In this document: piece by piece, positions 10,466-20,999 of the stretch
Layout: each line of letters opens with the position of its first letter
Numbering within the stretch: position 1 is the stretch's first letter
DNA from: Kalaharituber pfeilii
Taxonomy: Eukaryota; Ascomycota; Pezizomycetes; Pezizales; Pezizaceae
Length of the DNA: 64,000 nt
Assembly (NCBI GenBank): GCA_015179045.1
Contig: WHUZ01000057.1
Coordinates: 186,001 to 250,000, forward strand
Reading direction: 5' to 3'
Notes under the pieces: model-generated
What the model saw: only the letters and a program-made list of their open reading frames with translations
Databases searched by the model: none
What the model was told of the DNA's origin: nothing
Position numbers and translations under genes: made by a program

Positions 10466-10748
10466 GATTTAATGTAATAGTGATCTATCATACAGCCAGC
10501 TAAGCAATTTCCACAGTCTCCTATTCCCCTATGCAGTCATCTATGTACAAACAATAGTATTATATACATCACTATGTTCACTCTCTGTTACGGATTCACC
10601 GCAACCGTAGGGCGGGCGGTCGGTGGATGCGTGCGCGTATACGGTATGCGCATATGCGACGTAGGCGATATGGACAGCCGGGCGCCGGTGTCGCAGTCGC
10701 GAAATGAGTGCTATATGAGCTACGCAGAGGACTAGCGAGTATCGCTAG
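10466..10748. other. Non-coding, nothing recognised
   Basis: GC content rises after 10600. The palindrome GACTAGCGAGTATCGCTAGTC (10730-10750) is the only structure noted. Confidence 0.4.
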
Positions 10749-10985
10749 TCAAGTGTCTTTTTGACCTGGCGGACGGTAATTCTCTGCGTTTACCACATCC
10801 GTTACACGCTCATTCTCCTGGTTAGTACATTGACCAGCATTGCTTTTATTACAAGAATAAGAACATTTAAACTTTTGACGTATGCATGTACAATGAAGAG
10901 AAGAACAGGTACCTAGACAAGAACATGAAATTTTGTCTTGACAAGTTTTATCATGATGAGGTTGCTTAAAGTGGGTACTTGGCAC
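10749..10985 (-). pseudogene. Cysteine-rich CXC-like fragment
   Basis: The frame encodes CSCLGTCSSLHCTCIRQKF then KCSYSCNKS..GQC. The spacing C.C...C....C.C......C...C matches the tesmin/TSO1 CXC type found in DNA-binding proteins and at the C-terminus of some transposases. The preceding residues (FKQPHHDKTCQ) are open, but no start or upstream domain is visible, so I treat it as the 3' end of a decayed transposon gene. A real small gene cannot be excluded. Confidence 0.4.
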
Positions 10986-11080
10986 TTGCAGGGCTCTTAT
11001 TATCTACTGTTTCTGGTAATACAACCACCAAAAGTTTCATTCTTGGCATCAACGCAATCCCTGTTACCGCCACGGTGGTA

Positions 11081-11410
11081 AAACTACAGATTACGAGCTA
11101 AAGTGCGGTGGGATACTGTTGATTAATTCCTATAGAATAACCCCAAATATGCGTCCCAAAACGGCCCTATTTATACAGCAAAATTCAGGAAGTACCTTCG
11201 TACCCAACTAAACAATCATTGGTGCGGAATGAGGTTGCGCATAGCAGCAGATTCAGACGGTAAAGAGGATATAATCGGTATAGGAAATAGAAGACCATAG
11301 AATCATGAAACGTCAGTCTGAATCATGGCCACAGCTCAGGTTGCATATGTTTCAGCACACCCAACCACTGTGCACGATGTTTCACTTCAGCTCTGCATAT
11401 TCTTCAACAG
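11081..11410 (-). repeat. Inverted internal copy of the hAT-type element, without MITE
   Basis: Reverse complement of 7685-7947 joined directly to 8293-8360, with scattered substitutions. It lacks the terminal inverted repeats and minisatellites. It supplies the empty site for the MITE at 7948-8292. Confidence 0.85.
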
Positions 11411-11586
11411 CCACAATATAATATCAGAATGGCGGAGGATTCCGGATATCTCTATGGTGCCGGAAGTTAAAAGCGGACATGAAAATTGCGATACAACCAA
11501 CCCATCGCAAAACCTATCAACAACCACAACATGACATGAATTAAGGTAGAAATATCAAAAATCGATAGTATTTGAGACGCTCTAAC

Positions 11587-11717
11587 ACCCGCACCAGGTA
11601 CAAGTTCAGCGGGTAAATACATGTATTTAGGTTATTAACTTTCTTTTGTTTAGCTATAAAATCGCCATAGCCCTTAGGGCGGCATGCGATAAATGATATA
11701 AAAAAAAAAAAAAAAAA
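11587..11717 (+). mobile_element. 5'-truncated LINE tail (131 bp)
   Basis: Ends with ATCGCCATAGCCC..GGGCGGCATGCGAT then AAATGATAT and an A-tail. GAGACGCTCTAAC (13 bp) stands on both sides (11574-11586, 11718-11730). It sits immediately left of the foldback element. Confidence 0.88.
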
Positions 11718-12322
11718 GAGACGCTCTAACGTGCCCGAAGTGGTAACGATCTGCCCCCTGTAACGATCCATTCTCTGGGCACTCCTCGTCAAACATTCCT
11801 CGCTCTACTACTTATTTTGGATATATTGCAACTATAGAAATTGCTTAACATTATACCAATTTGACATCGCTGAATCAGAATTTGCTATCATAATGAGGAA
11901 AAAATCAAAATTCTAATATTTACAACCAAATTCATTATTATTCACCTAATTTGAGCTCTCCCTGTATATAGTATAGCTCAACATCCTCGAAATCAGGAAA
12001 ATAATATAGAAAACTAGTAATTCTCATCCATCTAGGGCTGGTCTTTTTATTAAAAGTCAATATTGCATATACAGATCATGTGGGATGCAGTGCACCTTCA
12101 ATTGTATAGAAGTAGTTTATGTTCCTGAGCTAATCTCTATACCTTGATCTGACCTTCAGTGTTCCTAGACTCCTCAAGTGATTCAGGAATACCGGGACTT
12201 GAAGTAGTAGTAGTTGAAGCACTAGGGGTGGTAACAGTAACTCCTTCTGAGGTGCCAGGTATGACAGAAGAGACCTGTGGCTCAAATCTGCTGTTGGAAC
12301 CTTCTTCTACCCACCCCCCCTT

Positions 12323-12622
12323 CTAGTATTCAGACCCTCCTATCTCATGAACTAAAGATCTTTCCCAGCCCCAGCCTTGCAAGTGAGTTCCTCTATGGTA
12401 TCTTTTTGTAACTTGTTCAGCTGCAGCCATCTCTCTCTATTTTCGTTCTTCTTTTAGTAGTTAGCAGCGATGGATCGAGAAAGTAAGGCAAAAGAGGAAC
12501 GAAAATAGAGAGAGATGGCTGCAGCTGAACAAGTTACAAAAAGATACCATAGAGGAACTCACATGCAAGGCTGGGGCTGGGAAAGATCTTTAGTTCATGA
12601 GATAGGAAAGTCTGAATACTAG
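12323..12622. repeat. Inner palindrome, 125-bp arms
   Basis: Left arm 12323-12447 (starts CTAGTATTCAGAC) and right arm 12499-12622 (ends GTCTGAATACTAG) are inverted copies with only a few differences. They surround a 50-bp loop that contains AGCAGCGATGGATCGAG. It would fold into a long hairpin RNA if transcribed. Confidence 0.88.
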
Positions 12623-12626
12623 AAGT

Positions 12627-13104
12627 GTCACGACCCGATGCCTGCATCGCCGCACTCAGGGTAACGGTTACCGGCTACCGACCGGCTACCGCTCGATCGC
12701 TGAACTTCCATGATAAGCCGGCTGCCGAACCACCAAGAGAGGCCGGTTACTGATCGTCCGCTAGATGTGAAAAGTCTGCTTTCGCCGCGCGTCCTTGTTG
12801 CGCGTCCTTGTTGTGAAAATTCTGTGTTTCGCCGCCATGTCTTTGCTTCTTGGCCACAGGGCCCACCATGTATATAAGGGCCCAATATGGCCGCCTTGTA
12901 GATAGTTCTTTCCTTCCTCATCTGTTGTCTTGTCAATCAACGATCCGCCTGGCCTGAGTCCATGACACCTCCGAACTCCTGAACTGTGACACCTCTGAAC
13001 TCCTGAACCGTGACACCTCTGAACTCCTGAACCTTGACACCTCCGAAATCGCTAGAATCCGCTAGAACGTATCCCTTGGTCGTCTAGACAGCCCGCTTGT
13101 GATA
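12627..13104. repeat. LTR-like block with TATA box and tandem 24-mers
   Basis: Starts TGTCACGACCCGATGCC, is GC-rich unlike its surroundings, and contains TATATAAGGGCCC (12870-12885). It ends with tandem 24-bp units of the type TGACACCTCYGAACTCCTGAAC (12962-13040). The TG start, TATA box and ending CCGTGACA are compatible with a gypsy-type solo LTR of about 390 bp. No 5-bp target duplication was confirmed. Confidence 0.45.
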
Positions 13105-13866
13105 AGAAGGGGGGGTGGGTAGAAGAAGGTTCCAATAGCAGATTTGAGCCATAGGTCTCTTCTGTCATACCTGGCACCTCAGAAGGAGTTACTGTTACCA
13201 CCCCTAGTGCTTCAACTACTACTACTTCAAGTCCCGGTATTCCTGAATCACTTGAGGAGTCTAGGAACACTGAAGGTCAGATCAAGGTATAGAGATTAGC
13301 TCATGAATATAAACTACTTCTATACAATTAAAGGTGCATTGCATCTCACATGATCTGTATATGCAATATTGACTTTTAATAAAAAGGCCAGCCCTAGATA
13401 GATGAGAATTACTAGTTTTCTATATAACTTTTCTGATTTCGAGAATGTTGAGCTATACTATATACAGGGAGGACTCAAATTAGGTAAATAATGATAAATT
13501 TAGTTGTAAATATTAGAATTTTGATTTTTTCCTCCTTATGATAGCAAATTCTGATTCAGCGATGTCAAATTGGTATAATGTTAAGCAATTTCTATAGTTG
13601 CAATATATTCAAATAAAAGTAGTAGAGTGAGGAATGCATGACGAGGAGTGCCCAGAGAGTGGATCGTTACAGGGGGGAAGATCGTTACCACATCGGGCAC
13701 GCTATCACTCTATGATTTTTTCATGGCGAAATCTTTATTCGTTGTAAAACTGATAAGGTTCAAAGTTTTTTACTTTGTTAGCAAATCTGCCAGATGTTAC
13801 ATGCCAAGCCTCATACAAAAATGGATTAGTCATCAAAGGCTCCACCTCTCGCACCCGCCTGTGGCT

Positions 13867-14271
13867 CTAATATACATGATTTTCAAAGGCCTCTGTACCA
13901 TATTGATGGCCATCTTTATATGCCTGCATAATACGGAGGCACTTATTATAATAACGCCAAATAGAGATATCTGAAATAGAAAAAAGAGCCTTGGGTATAG
14001 TTTCTCGTAAACCTGCTGAAGAATACTCACAGTTCTCACGAGTATATTTTTTTGCTGCACCCAAAAATAGCTCTATAAAATTCAATTCACAATGAAATCG
14101 AGGGTAAAATAAAACAATATGCCCCTGTGCCTCAATCATTTCTTGTAACTTACCCTTTTGCTCTCTGAAATCTCGCTCATTTGCTAGTAAACGACGTGCA
14201 CAGTAGATTGCGACCGTGTAAGCGACCGTCAGGGGCTGAAAAGTGCGATTGCTCACAATTCTTACCAGCAA
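13867..14271 (-). pseudogene. DDE-type transposase C-terminal fragment
   Basis: The frame reads through FYPRFHCELNFIELFLGAAK then KYTRENC and a Leu/Arg-rich tail ending DAYKDG. The ELNFIE..GAAK block corresponds to the last catalytic acid region of Tc1/mariner-type DDE proteins (PDLNPIE..W..LK in animal members). The N-terminal catalytic residues are missing because the middle of the element was displaced or lost. It is the only coding remnant of the 11455-14346 element. Confidence 0.65.
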
Positions 14272-14346
14272 ATTGACACATATGGTGCTGCTTACTAATG
14301 CGGGCTGGCAATGTTACAATATGTCCGCTCTTAACTTCCGGCACCA

Positions 14347-14740
14347 TACCTATGAAGATAACACTCCAAAATTTTGCTTAGAGTAAGAAGAATACTAGAA
14401 GCATATTTAGTAATTTTCTTCTAGTGTTTTGGTTAACAATAATTTAGTTATGATTACAACTTTGTATTCTTAACTACAGTAGTCTAGAAGAGTAGTGAAT
14501 AATTAATTAAATTGTCTGTGTTATCTTCTAGTATGTGGGTAAGAAGTAGCAACTTGCTGCTCATATTAGCAACTTATTACCGACAGCAACTTTCAAGTGG
14601 CAACTTGTAGGTGGCAACTTGTCAGTGGCAATAAGGCTGTGCTAGCACACAGTAACTGGCTTATCAATTAACAGTGGTAGCAGAATGTTTCTCTATACTC
14701 ACTGGTAGTACGTAGAGGTACCTAGTGGTACTTGTTCCAA
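14347..14740. repeat. Dispersed LTR-like repeat, copy B (right part)
   Basis: Continuation of the repeat seen at 1-290. The left 26 bp lie at 11429-11454, on the other side of the Tc1/mariner-like insertion. Contains several GTGGCAACTTGT-type subrepeats (14590-14640). Confidence 0.6.
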
Positions 14741-14749
14741 ACCAGTGTT

Positions 14750-14830
14750 CGTCGGTGGGCTGGCCCATTCGCGAATGGGCCTGGCCGGTTCGCGAACCGC
14801 AATGTTCGTCGGTAGGCCAGAACATAGGTA
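14750..14830. repeat. Palindrome-rich GTGTTCG element, copy 2
   Basis: Contains CAGTGTTCGTCGGTGGGC, CCCATTCGCGAATGGG and GGTTCGCGAACC. It is related to the reverse complement of 10095-10170. Confidence 0.5.
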
Positions 14831-14906
14831 TGTATATTACATATATACAATAATATGTTTATCAGATAAGTAACAGCACTAACACGCATCATAGCTATAC
14901 ATGCTA

Positions 14907-15075
14907 CAAGCGATGGAGCGGCCTCCGGCCGGTCTGTCTTGGCGTAGAGTGCGTGCTAGCTGCTGCTCTTTGATGTTTTTTTTTTGTACTTCTGCGTGCA
15001 CTTCGGCCTGCGTACTTCCGCCTGCATTTTCGCCTCCAGTTTGGCCTGTATTTCGGCCTCTACATACTTGGTTTC
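14907..15075. repeat. CAAGCGATGGAGCGGCC repeat, copy 1
   Basis: An 80-bp block (CAAGCGATGGAGCGGCCTCC .. AGCTGCTGCTCTTTGA .. T-run) followed by degenerate 12-mers of the type GTACTTCGGCCT. The block is repeated at 15745-15830 and there too is followed by ACTTCTGCCTGC-type 12-mers. The GGCCTCCGGCC part can form a hairpin. The element type is unknown. Confidence 0.55.
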
Positions 15076-15173
15076 CTATAGCACTGCTCCCTACAGTGCC
15101 ACTTTTTACAGTATGCATACCACTGTTACACCATAGTTCGCGCCGCCGAGATCAGCTAGAAATAACTAGCAAA

Positions 15174-15177
<4 letters not shown>

Positions 15178-15210
<33 letters not shown>

Positions 15211-15571
15211 CATGACTCGCGTGCCGCCATATGGGCTATGGCGGGGTTTACATACATAAAGTATGAAAGGAAAATAAAAGTGAAACATGTCAATAATGAA
15301 AAACAAAGTCAAAACACTACCGTCTGCTCAACTGAACGTGTGTAGGAAAATTGAGTCCAAGTCAGGAAAATAAAGTCAAGGTTGATCCACCAATTCACTG
15401 TCCCGCCCAATCCAGCAGTTCTATCAGTTTGTCTCGGTCTTCGTCTGGTCCATTCTGGTCGTCATTCTTCGGGTGGCAGCAAAACCTCTCGGGACAGGCA
15501 CTTTCTGCCTGTACGCACACTGGCCGTTTTTCCCACTTATGATCGCCTGGTCTCAGCGTGGGCCTCATGAT
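15178..15571 (-). mobile_element. 5'-truncated LINE fragment
   Basis: T-tract (about 29 T), hairpin (ACTCGCGTGCCGCC..GGGCTATGGCGGG), 3' UTR, and on the minus strand the end of ORF2 including RDKLIELLDWAG, comparable to the last residues of the complete LINE. The 5' junction at 15571 falls exactly on a Helitron fragment. Confidence 0.7.
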
Positions 15572-15744
15572 TGGCCATTGAGGATTAGTTGTCATAGTGA
15601 TGAAGAAAGAAGGTTTGCCAAGTTGCCGTGTTAATGTTAAAGCATCTGATACTTGTTCTGAGGCCCAAGCTCGGGATCCAATAAAGGTAGTTGGTAATAT
15701 ATTATGATAAGAACCGAATCCAGCTTGTCCTTGATATTGTAGTT
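15572..15744 (-). mobile_element. Helitron fragment (173 bp)
   Basis: About 98% identical to 19211-19383 inside the Rep/helicase gene (three differences noted), in the same orientation. It encodes part of the Rep domain (PSFFITM.TNPQWP). It abuts the LINE fragment on one side and the CAAGCGATGGAG repeat on the other. Confidence 0.85.
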
Positions 15745-15930
15745 CAAGCGATGGAGCGGCCTCCGGCCGCTCTGTCGCGGCGTAGTGTCCGTGCCAGCTG
15801 CTGCTCTTTGAATTTTTTTTTGCGTCCATGCCATCCTATTGCTGCACTTCTACCTGTACTTCTGCCTGCACTTCTACCTGCACTTACTTGCGCCTGTACT
15901 CCCGCCTGTACTTCGGCTTGTGGGATTTGG
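15745..15930. repeat. CAAGCGATGGAGCGGCC repeat, copy 2
   Basis: Second copy of the block at 14907, followed by tandem ACTTCTGCCTGC-type 12-mers (15843-15920). Confidence 0.6.
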
Positions 15931-16054
15931 TATAGCAAAGAGGCTGGCTTCAATATGGAAACGATATAAGGAAGAAAAGCTATCAGTACAGGAAAGTTTA
16001 GATATGATTAATGATAGCGGTGAAGATAAAGATGAAGATTAAATTTCTTTATTT

Positions 16055-16206
16055 TCTTTTTTATTTTTATTTTTTATTTTTATTTTATTTTATTTATTTT
16101 ATTTATTTTTTTTCCGGATTTTTTTTTTTTTTTTTTTCTTTCCTTCCGGAATTTTTTCTTCTTTTTTTTTCTTTCCTTCCGGAATTTTTTTTTTTTTTTT
16201 TTTTTT
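16055..16206. repeat. T-rich low-complexity tract
   Basis: TTTTATTTTAT runs, then T-runs separated by two CTTTCCTTCCGGAATT units. It directly follows (on the minus strand) the stop codon of the Helitron gene. No tail hairpin is present. Confidence 0.8.
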
Positions 16207-19200
16207 TTAGAGTAGATTTTGTATCAAAGGTTGGTAAACAATATTAGTAGTAGTATATGGATTTATAGAAGTACATTGGGCTAATGTTGTTTGTTTTTTG
16301 AATATAGCTATATCTTCTTGTTTTCGGACTCGGGAAACACTGGTGTATAATTGTCCGTGTGAAAACACTGGTACTGTCAAATCAAGAACTACTCGATCTA
16401 GTGTCAATCCTTGACAGCTATTAAACGTTGTGGCATATGCAGGCCGAAGAGGAAACTGGCGTCGTTCGACACTCCAGGAACTGAATTTTGGAGTAAAAAG
16501 AAAGGTAATTCGGGGCAATACTATATCTGCTGGTGAAATTGATTCGGAAGATAATAAACGTACTGTAATGGTATGTTGCTGGCAACTTTGGATTATGACA
16601 CGAGCATTTTTTACTAATCCTTTTTCTAGTGATAAGTTGCGAGCTAAGCTACATACCATCATAGGTTTGAGGTATAAAGTATGCGGAGGAATACCAGGAT
16701 CGTTTAATAGAGCTAGATACTCTAATGTCGTTTCAGCAGGTATAGTAGAATTTTTTTTAGTTATATCAGGCTCCTCTTTAACCCGATCATAGCTGTGATA
16801 GGTATCTTATATACTTTATTAGTGTAAACTATGAATTTTAGATATAGTTATACTTACATATTTCACCAGGTAGTTTGTGGATCATTATATCATTAAATTC
16901 CCGTACTGATTGGTGGTAAGGACTTAGGAAACTTCGTGTTATTGCTTTGACTGGATTCAATAGTATTGGTATTGGAAATAAAAATTCTATAACGTCTTCA
17001 TATGAAAGAAAAAAATGAAAATGATCAATATTAAGTTGGTATTGAGTAGTCTGTAAGTCTCCATCTCCAACTTGATCTACCCATTGTGAATAAATTGGGT
17101 CTTCAGCATCACGAATAGGTGCTGTAAGATGGAGAATATGAAAATATTGCCATAGGAAGGAAGATCTAACATTCGATTCTATAATACTTGATAAACCACC
17201 TCCTCGAATAACAGGTGCTACCTGTCGGAAGTCTCCTATGCCAACAAAAGTACAGTTACCAAAAGGTTGATCTTGACAGCGGATATATCTTAATAGTTGG
17301 TCTGTACATTCAAGTATTATTTTATTGGCCATAGGAAGTTCTTCCCAAATTATAAGTTGAGTATGAGATAAAAATTCTGCTCGGGCAGAATTAGGACTAA
17401 TGGAGGAGGTTAATTCCATATTGTTTTCAGTAACAGGAATACCGAAAGCAGAGTGGGCAGTACGGCCACGAGGATATCCAATAACACTTAATGCAGTAGT
17501 GCCCACTATTAAAATAATAAATTGTTTAGCTCGGAGATACTCTACCAGCTTCTTAACGACAAATGACTTGCCTCGGCCAGCACGACCATTAATAAAAAAA
17601 CAATGATGTACTTCAGTTGTAGTAACATCATCTAAAATTGACTGGAAAATAGTCTGCTGCTCCGAAGTAAGTTGCTGCTGGACTATAGGTAAGTCAATTG
17701 ACTGGTACTCGAGTTGTAATAAATTTTGCTCAAATAATAGTTCAGAAAAAACTGGTAAGGCTGGAACTGGTAGTCCAAATTGACTTAATGTAGCACCTTG
17801 ATTTACTAAAATATTAGCTATAGCTTGTAGCCCCTCATTATAGGCCATATTTATATTTGTATTATAGCGAGCTAAAAAATCTGCACATAAATATGTTTTA
17901 AATTTTTCCCAAAGTTCTAATGCAGGTATAGGAATATCCAAAAGTAAATGTGCAAAAAGGAATCTTAATTGACTTGGACGATAATATAAATCAGTAGCTT
18001 CAGTTAAAGCTAAGTCTGCTTCATTTTTATTCTCGAATAGCCCAAGTGCTATTGCTGCCTCTTGGAACGTTGGATATTCGTTACCCTGAACTGTTCGGAG
18101 GTCACGAAAAGAATATGCTGGTCGGTGCAATAGTAAAGCCCGTAGATAAAAAAGTTCTTCTACTTTTGCAGGAATTGTTTTTAGACGACAAATAATTGGA
18201 TCCTTTTTGCGTTTAATAATAACTTTTTTGGGAAATTTAAGGCCAACAAAATCCTCATCTTTGGGAACTTCAAGCCATTGATTAGGCTGTAAGCTTATAT
18301 TATGTTGTAGCTGTTTCGGCTGAGAAATATGTCTGTATTGTGAAAAAAATTCAGTATAAGTTAGAGTTTGAAATTCATATAGTAATGGTCGTGCAAAATA
18401 GCGTAAAAGTAAGAAAGCTTCTGAAAAATTTTGATATGATTGAGTCATTTTAGATAAATTTTTCATTGGTAAATGAATAGGAAGAACTTTAACAGTTGGT
18501 ACTTGACTTGTAATATGGTAATTAAAAATTCTCCATACTGCTTCTGAGGAAGATAAATAACGTCCATTAATATAATCATTAAATTCATTAATATTATCAT
18601 CTTGTTCATTAGTATCTCGTGTTTCTCGAATAGAAAACTGAGTATGGTCTAGACCTTTAAATAAATATTTATATAAATACATAAATATATTAACTGTAAA
18701 ACAAATATCAATATGAATATGGCATTCAAGTGCTAATGTAAGGAAAGGAATATATGGGACAATCCATTGCTCTTGAAGATTTCTTCTTCGATAATGAACA
18801 CGTCCATGCTCATCTAAAGTAGTATTGTTTTGGATATCATAGGGAAACCCAAAACAACAGTATCCATTTTTATTACAGCGACTATTAGAATTTTGTAAAT
18901 GAGTTTGAGGATGAACTTGAAACTTTTGGACTAAATTATAAAGATGTAAGTATTTATTTTGATCAGGAAGTTCAGCTATTACTACCTGATCAATCATTTC
19001 GAAAGGAAGTTCAGGAGCTACCTTAAGGACTATATGACAATGTGGTAGTCCTCGCTTTTGGAATTCGATAACATAAACTATATAGACTAAGTTTCCAAAG
19101 TATTTTCTTAATAATTCAAGTAATAATGTTAATTTAGCCTTAAATACACGACAAACTACTTCTGGAATATCTGCAGCTGTTTGTCCAGATGCTAAACATG

Positions 19201-20530
19201 ATAGAATCTCTGGCCATTGAGGATTAGTTATCATAGTGATGAAGAAAGAAGGTTTGCCAAGTTGCCGTGCTAATGTTAAAGCATCTGATACTTGTTCTGA
19301 GGCCCAAGCTCGGGATCCAATAAAGGTAGTTGGTAATATATTATGATAAGAACCGAATCCAGCTTGTCCATGATATTGTAGTTGCTTTTGGCGGCCAGAA
19401 TTAATAAAAGAGAGACGTTCTTCTTCTACACGAGAGTACATATCTACTATATACTCACATGTTAAGCGGCCAAGCTGCCGAAAACGTGGTTCAGTAAGTA
19501 ATCTATATCGATAATATGTAATTTGACTATAGTTTTGCATATTACAATGCCATCCTAGATCACTATAAGGAAAAAGAAGAGGATATTGAAGTGGTTCATA
19601 TAATGGTGATAAAATATTAATAAATTGTGGTGGAAAGGGCCCTTTATGATAAATAATAATTTTTCGTGGTTCAGGATGTATGAGATTATAAGGGTTAATA
19701 ATAGCAGCAATCTCATTAGATTCAGAACGAATAGCTAGTTCAATTGCTAATGGCTGTTGATTATCAGGTACTGTTTGAATAACATTATATAATTTTATAA
19801 TATAAGAATTGACTTCTCGTAATGTTTGAGTAAGAATCTCAGTTACCCAGGAAGGTAAGCCATGAGACTCTCCAATATGATTTCGTGAGCTGCCATCATA
19901 AAGAAACCAGCGTAAAGAATAATTACCTGAAGCCAAATCTAATAGTCGGTGATATATTCTACCAGTAACAGCAACATTTGCAGGACCATTGAAAGGAATA
20001 AAATGACTAGTTGTTCCAATAGCTGTAAAAGCAAAAAGATTATTTGCTATGCGAGATAATGTAGAGAAATTAATTATCCGATTTTGTAGTAAAGTTATAA
20101 AAGTTCTTGGTAAAGGCTGTAAGAGAGGAAGACAATACTGGCCCTTATTGCAACACCATCTATTATCTTCGGTATTAAGTAATTGAGTATTGCAATAAGT
20201 ACAGGAATGAGACCATAATACTCTTGTAGAATATTTCTGAACTGGAATTACTGATAATTGAGTCCACCAAAATTGCTGTACTTGATCTTGTCGAGGCTGT
20301 TGCTGTTGCTGCTTTCGAGATTGTATTACCTGCTCAGGCTATTATTATTATTATAAGAATATATTCTAGTTAAGTTTTAGCTTTCATACCTCTTGAGCTG
20401 GCTGATTTGTTTGAGATTGTTGACAGGGCTCTGCTTGTGATCGGAGATTATAAGTAAATTTAGAATGAGATTGTTGTATGCGTTGCTGCTGTCTTCGGAT
20501 CCGCTGTCGAGAATTGCGAGAAGTACTCAT
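16207..20530 (-). CDS. Helitron Rep/helicase transposase
   Basis: Model complement(join(16207..16792,16854..20338,20390..20530)), 1403 aa. It encodes the rolling-circle Rep nuclease fused to a PIF1-like helicase. Order: Gln-rich start; Cys pairs CTYCNT..CCNKG (about residues 85-105) seen at Helitron N-termini; HUH motif GLPHCHIVLK (about 475); Tyr region YLYKYLFKG (about 600); Walker A GRAGRGKS (about 965); Walker B IIWEELPM (about 1045); and the helicase C-terminal motif AYATTFNSCQGLT (about 1330). Intron 1 (51 bp) is GTATGA..TAG. Intron 2 needs a GTATAA donor (61 bp) to keep the frame, although GTAAGT lies 4 bp earlier. All exons are open, so the gene may be functional. AT-rich codon use differs from the BTB and LINE genes. 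Confidence 0.88.
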
Positions 20531-20659
20531 ATTGTATAATTATAATTTTTTTTTATTAATGATAAAAGGTTAATAAAAGAACAAAATAGTAGATAATACA
20601 ATATATATAAGAGAGAGAAAAAAACGAAGAACTGGGAGATAAAAAGAAAAAAAGTAAAA

Positions 20660-20966
20660 AGAAGCTAGAGAAAGCAAGAAAGTAGATATCATAGCACGTG
20701 CGCTACAATCTTCACATATCAAGCTAAGATCATCACTAGTAAGTTATAGCTAGTGGCAAGCTGCGACAACCTCTTGTCGATAGTCGGTGGCAAGCTCATA
20801 GAAAAAAGCTAGAGAAAACAAAGTAAAAGAAAAGAAAAAGCAAGAAAGTCGATGTCATAATACATGGCCTACAACTTTCACATATCAAGCTAGAATCACT
20901 AGCAAGTTACAACAGATGGCAAGCTGCAACAACCTCCTATCGATAGCCGATAGCAAGCTTATAAAA
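20660..20966. repeat. Two direct repeats upstream of the Helitron gene
   Basis: Two units of about 150 bp (20660-20805 and 20806-20966) share CACATATCAAGCTA, GGCAAGCTGC and ACAACCTC blocks. They lie 130 bp upstream of the Rep/helicase ATG, so they may be promoter or subterminal repeats. Confidence 0.75.
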
Positions 20967-20999
20967 GTAGTTAGTGATAACTATATCAATTTTTAAGAG

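Larger units (their letters stand above)
11731..13700. mobile_element. Foldback element with about 595-bp inverted repeats
   Basis: The arms 11731-12324 and 13105-13700 are near-perfect inverted copies, beginning GTGCCCGAAGTGGTAACGATC and ending GATCGTTACCACATCGGGCAC. They are AT-rich and non-coding. The 780-bp centre holds a smaller palindrome and an LTR-like block. Long inverted arms with a non-coding centre fit a foldback or MULE-type element. Flanking duplications are not clean (GCTCTAAC versus GCTATCAC), so the superfamily is open. Confidence 0.8.
11455..14346 (-). mobile_element. Tc1/mariner-like element carrying nested insertions
   Basis: The ends are inverted: TGGTGCCGGAAGTTAAAAGC at 11455 and GCTCTTAACTTCCGGCACCA ending 14346. 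Each is bordered by TA (11453-11454 and 14347-14348). The flanks join into the repeat whose uninterrupted form is at the window start, with a single TA at 33-34. A transposase remnant lies at 13867-14271. Two later insertions enlarge it: a 131-bp LINE tail and a roughly 2-kb foldback element. Confidence 0.82.

Noticed and set aside
12628..12936. 102-aa minus-strand ORF in the LTR-like block
   Set aside because: No domain, and it lies across a TATA box and tandem repeats. More likely a non-coding LTR.
15178..15215. Poly-F peptides in long T-tracts (also at 4090, 39630, 47470 and 63705)
   Set aside because: These are translations of the retroposon A-tails on the opposite strand.
16055..16247. 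Helitron 3' terminus in the T-rich tract
   Set aside because: No CTRR end preceded by a short GC-rich hairpin could be located, so I do not mark the element's boundary.
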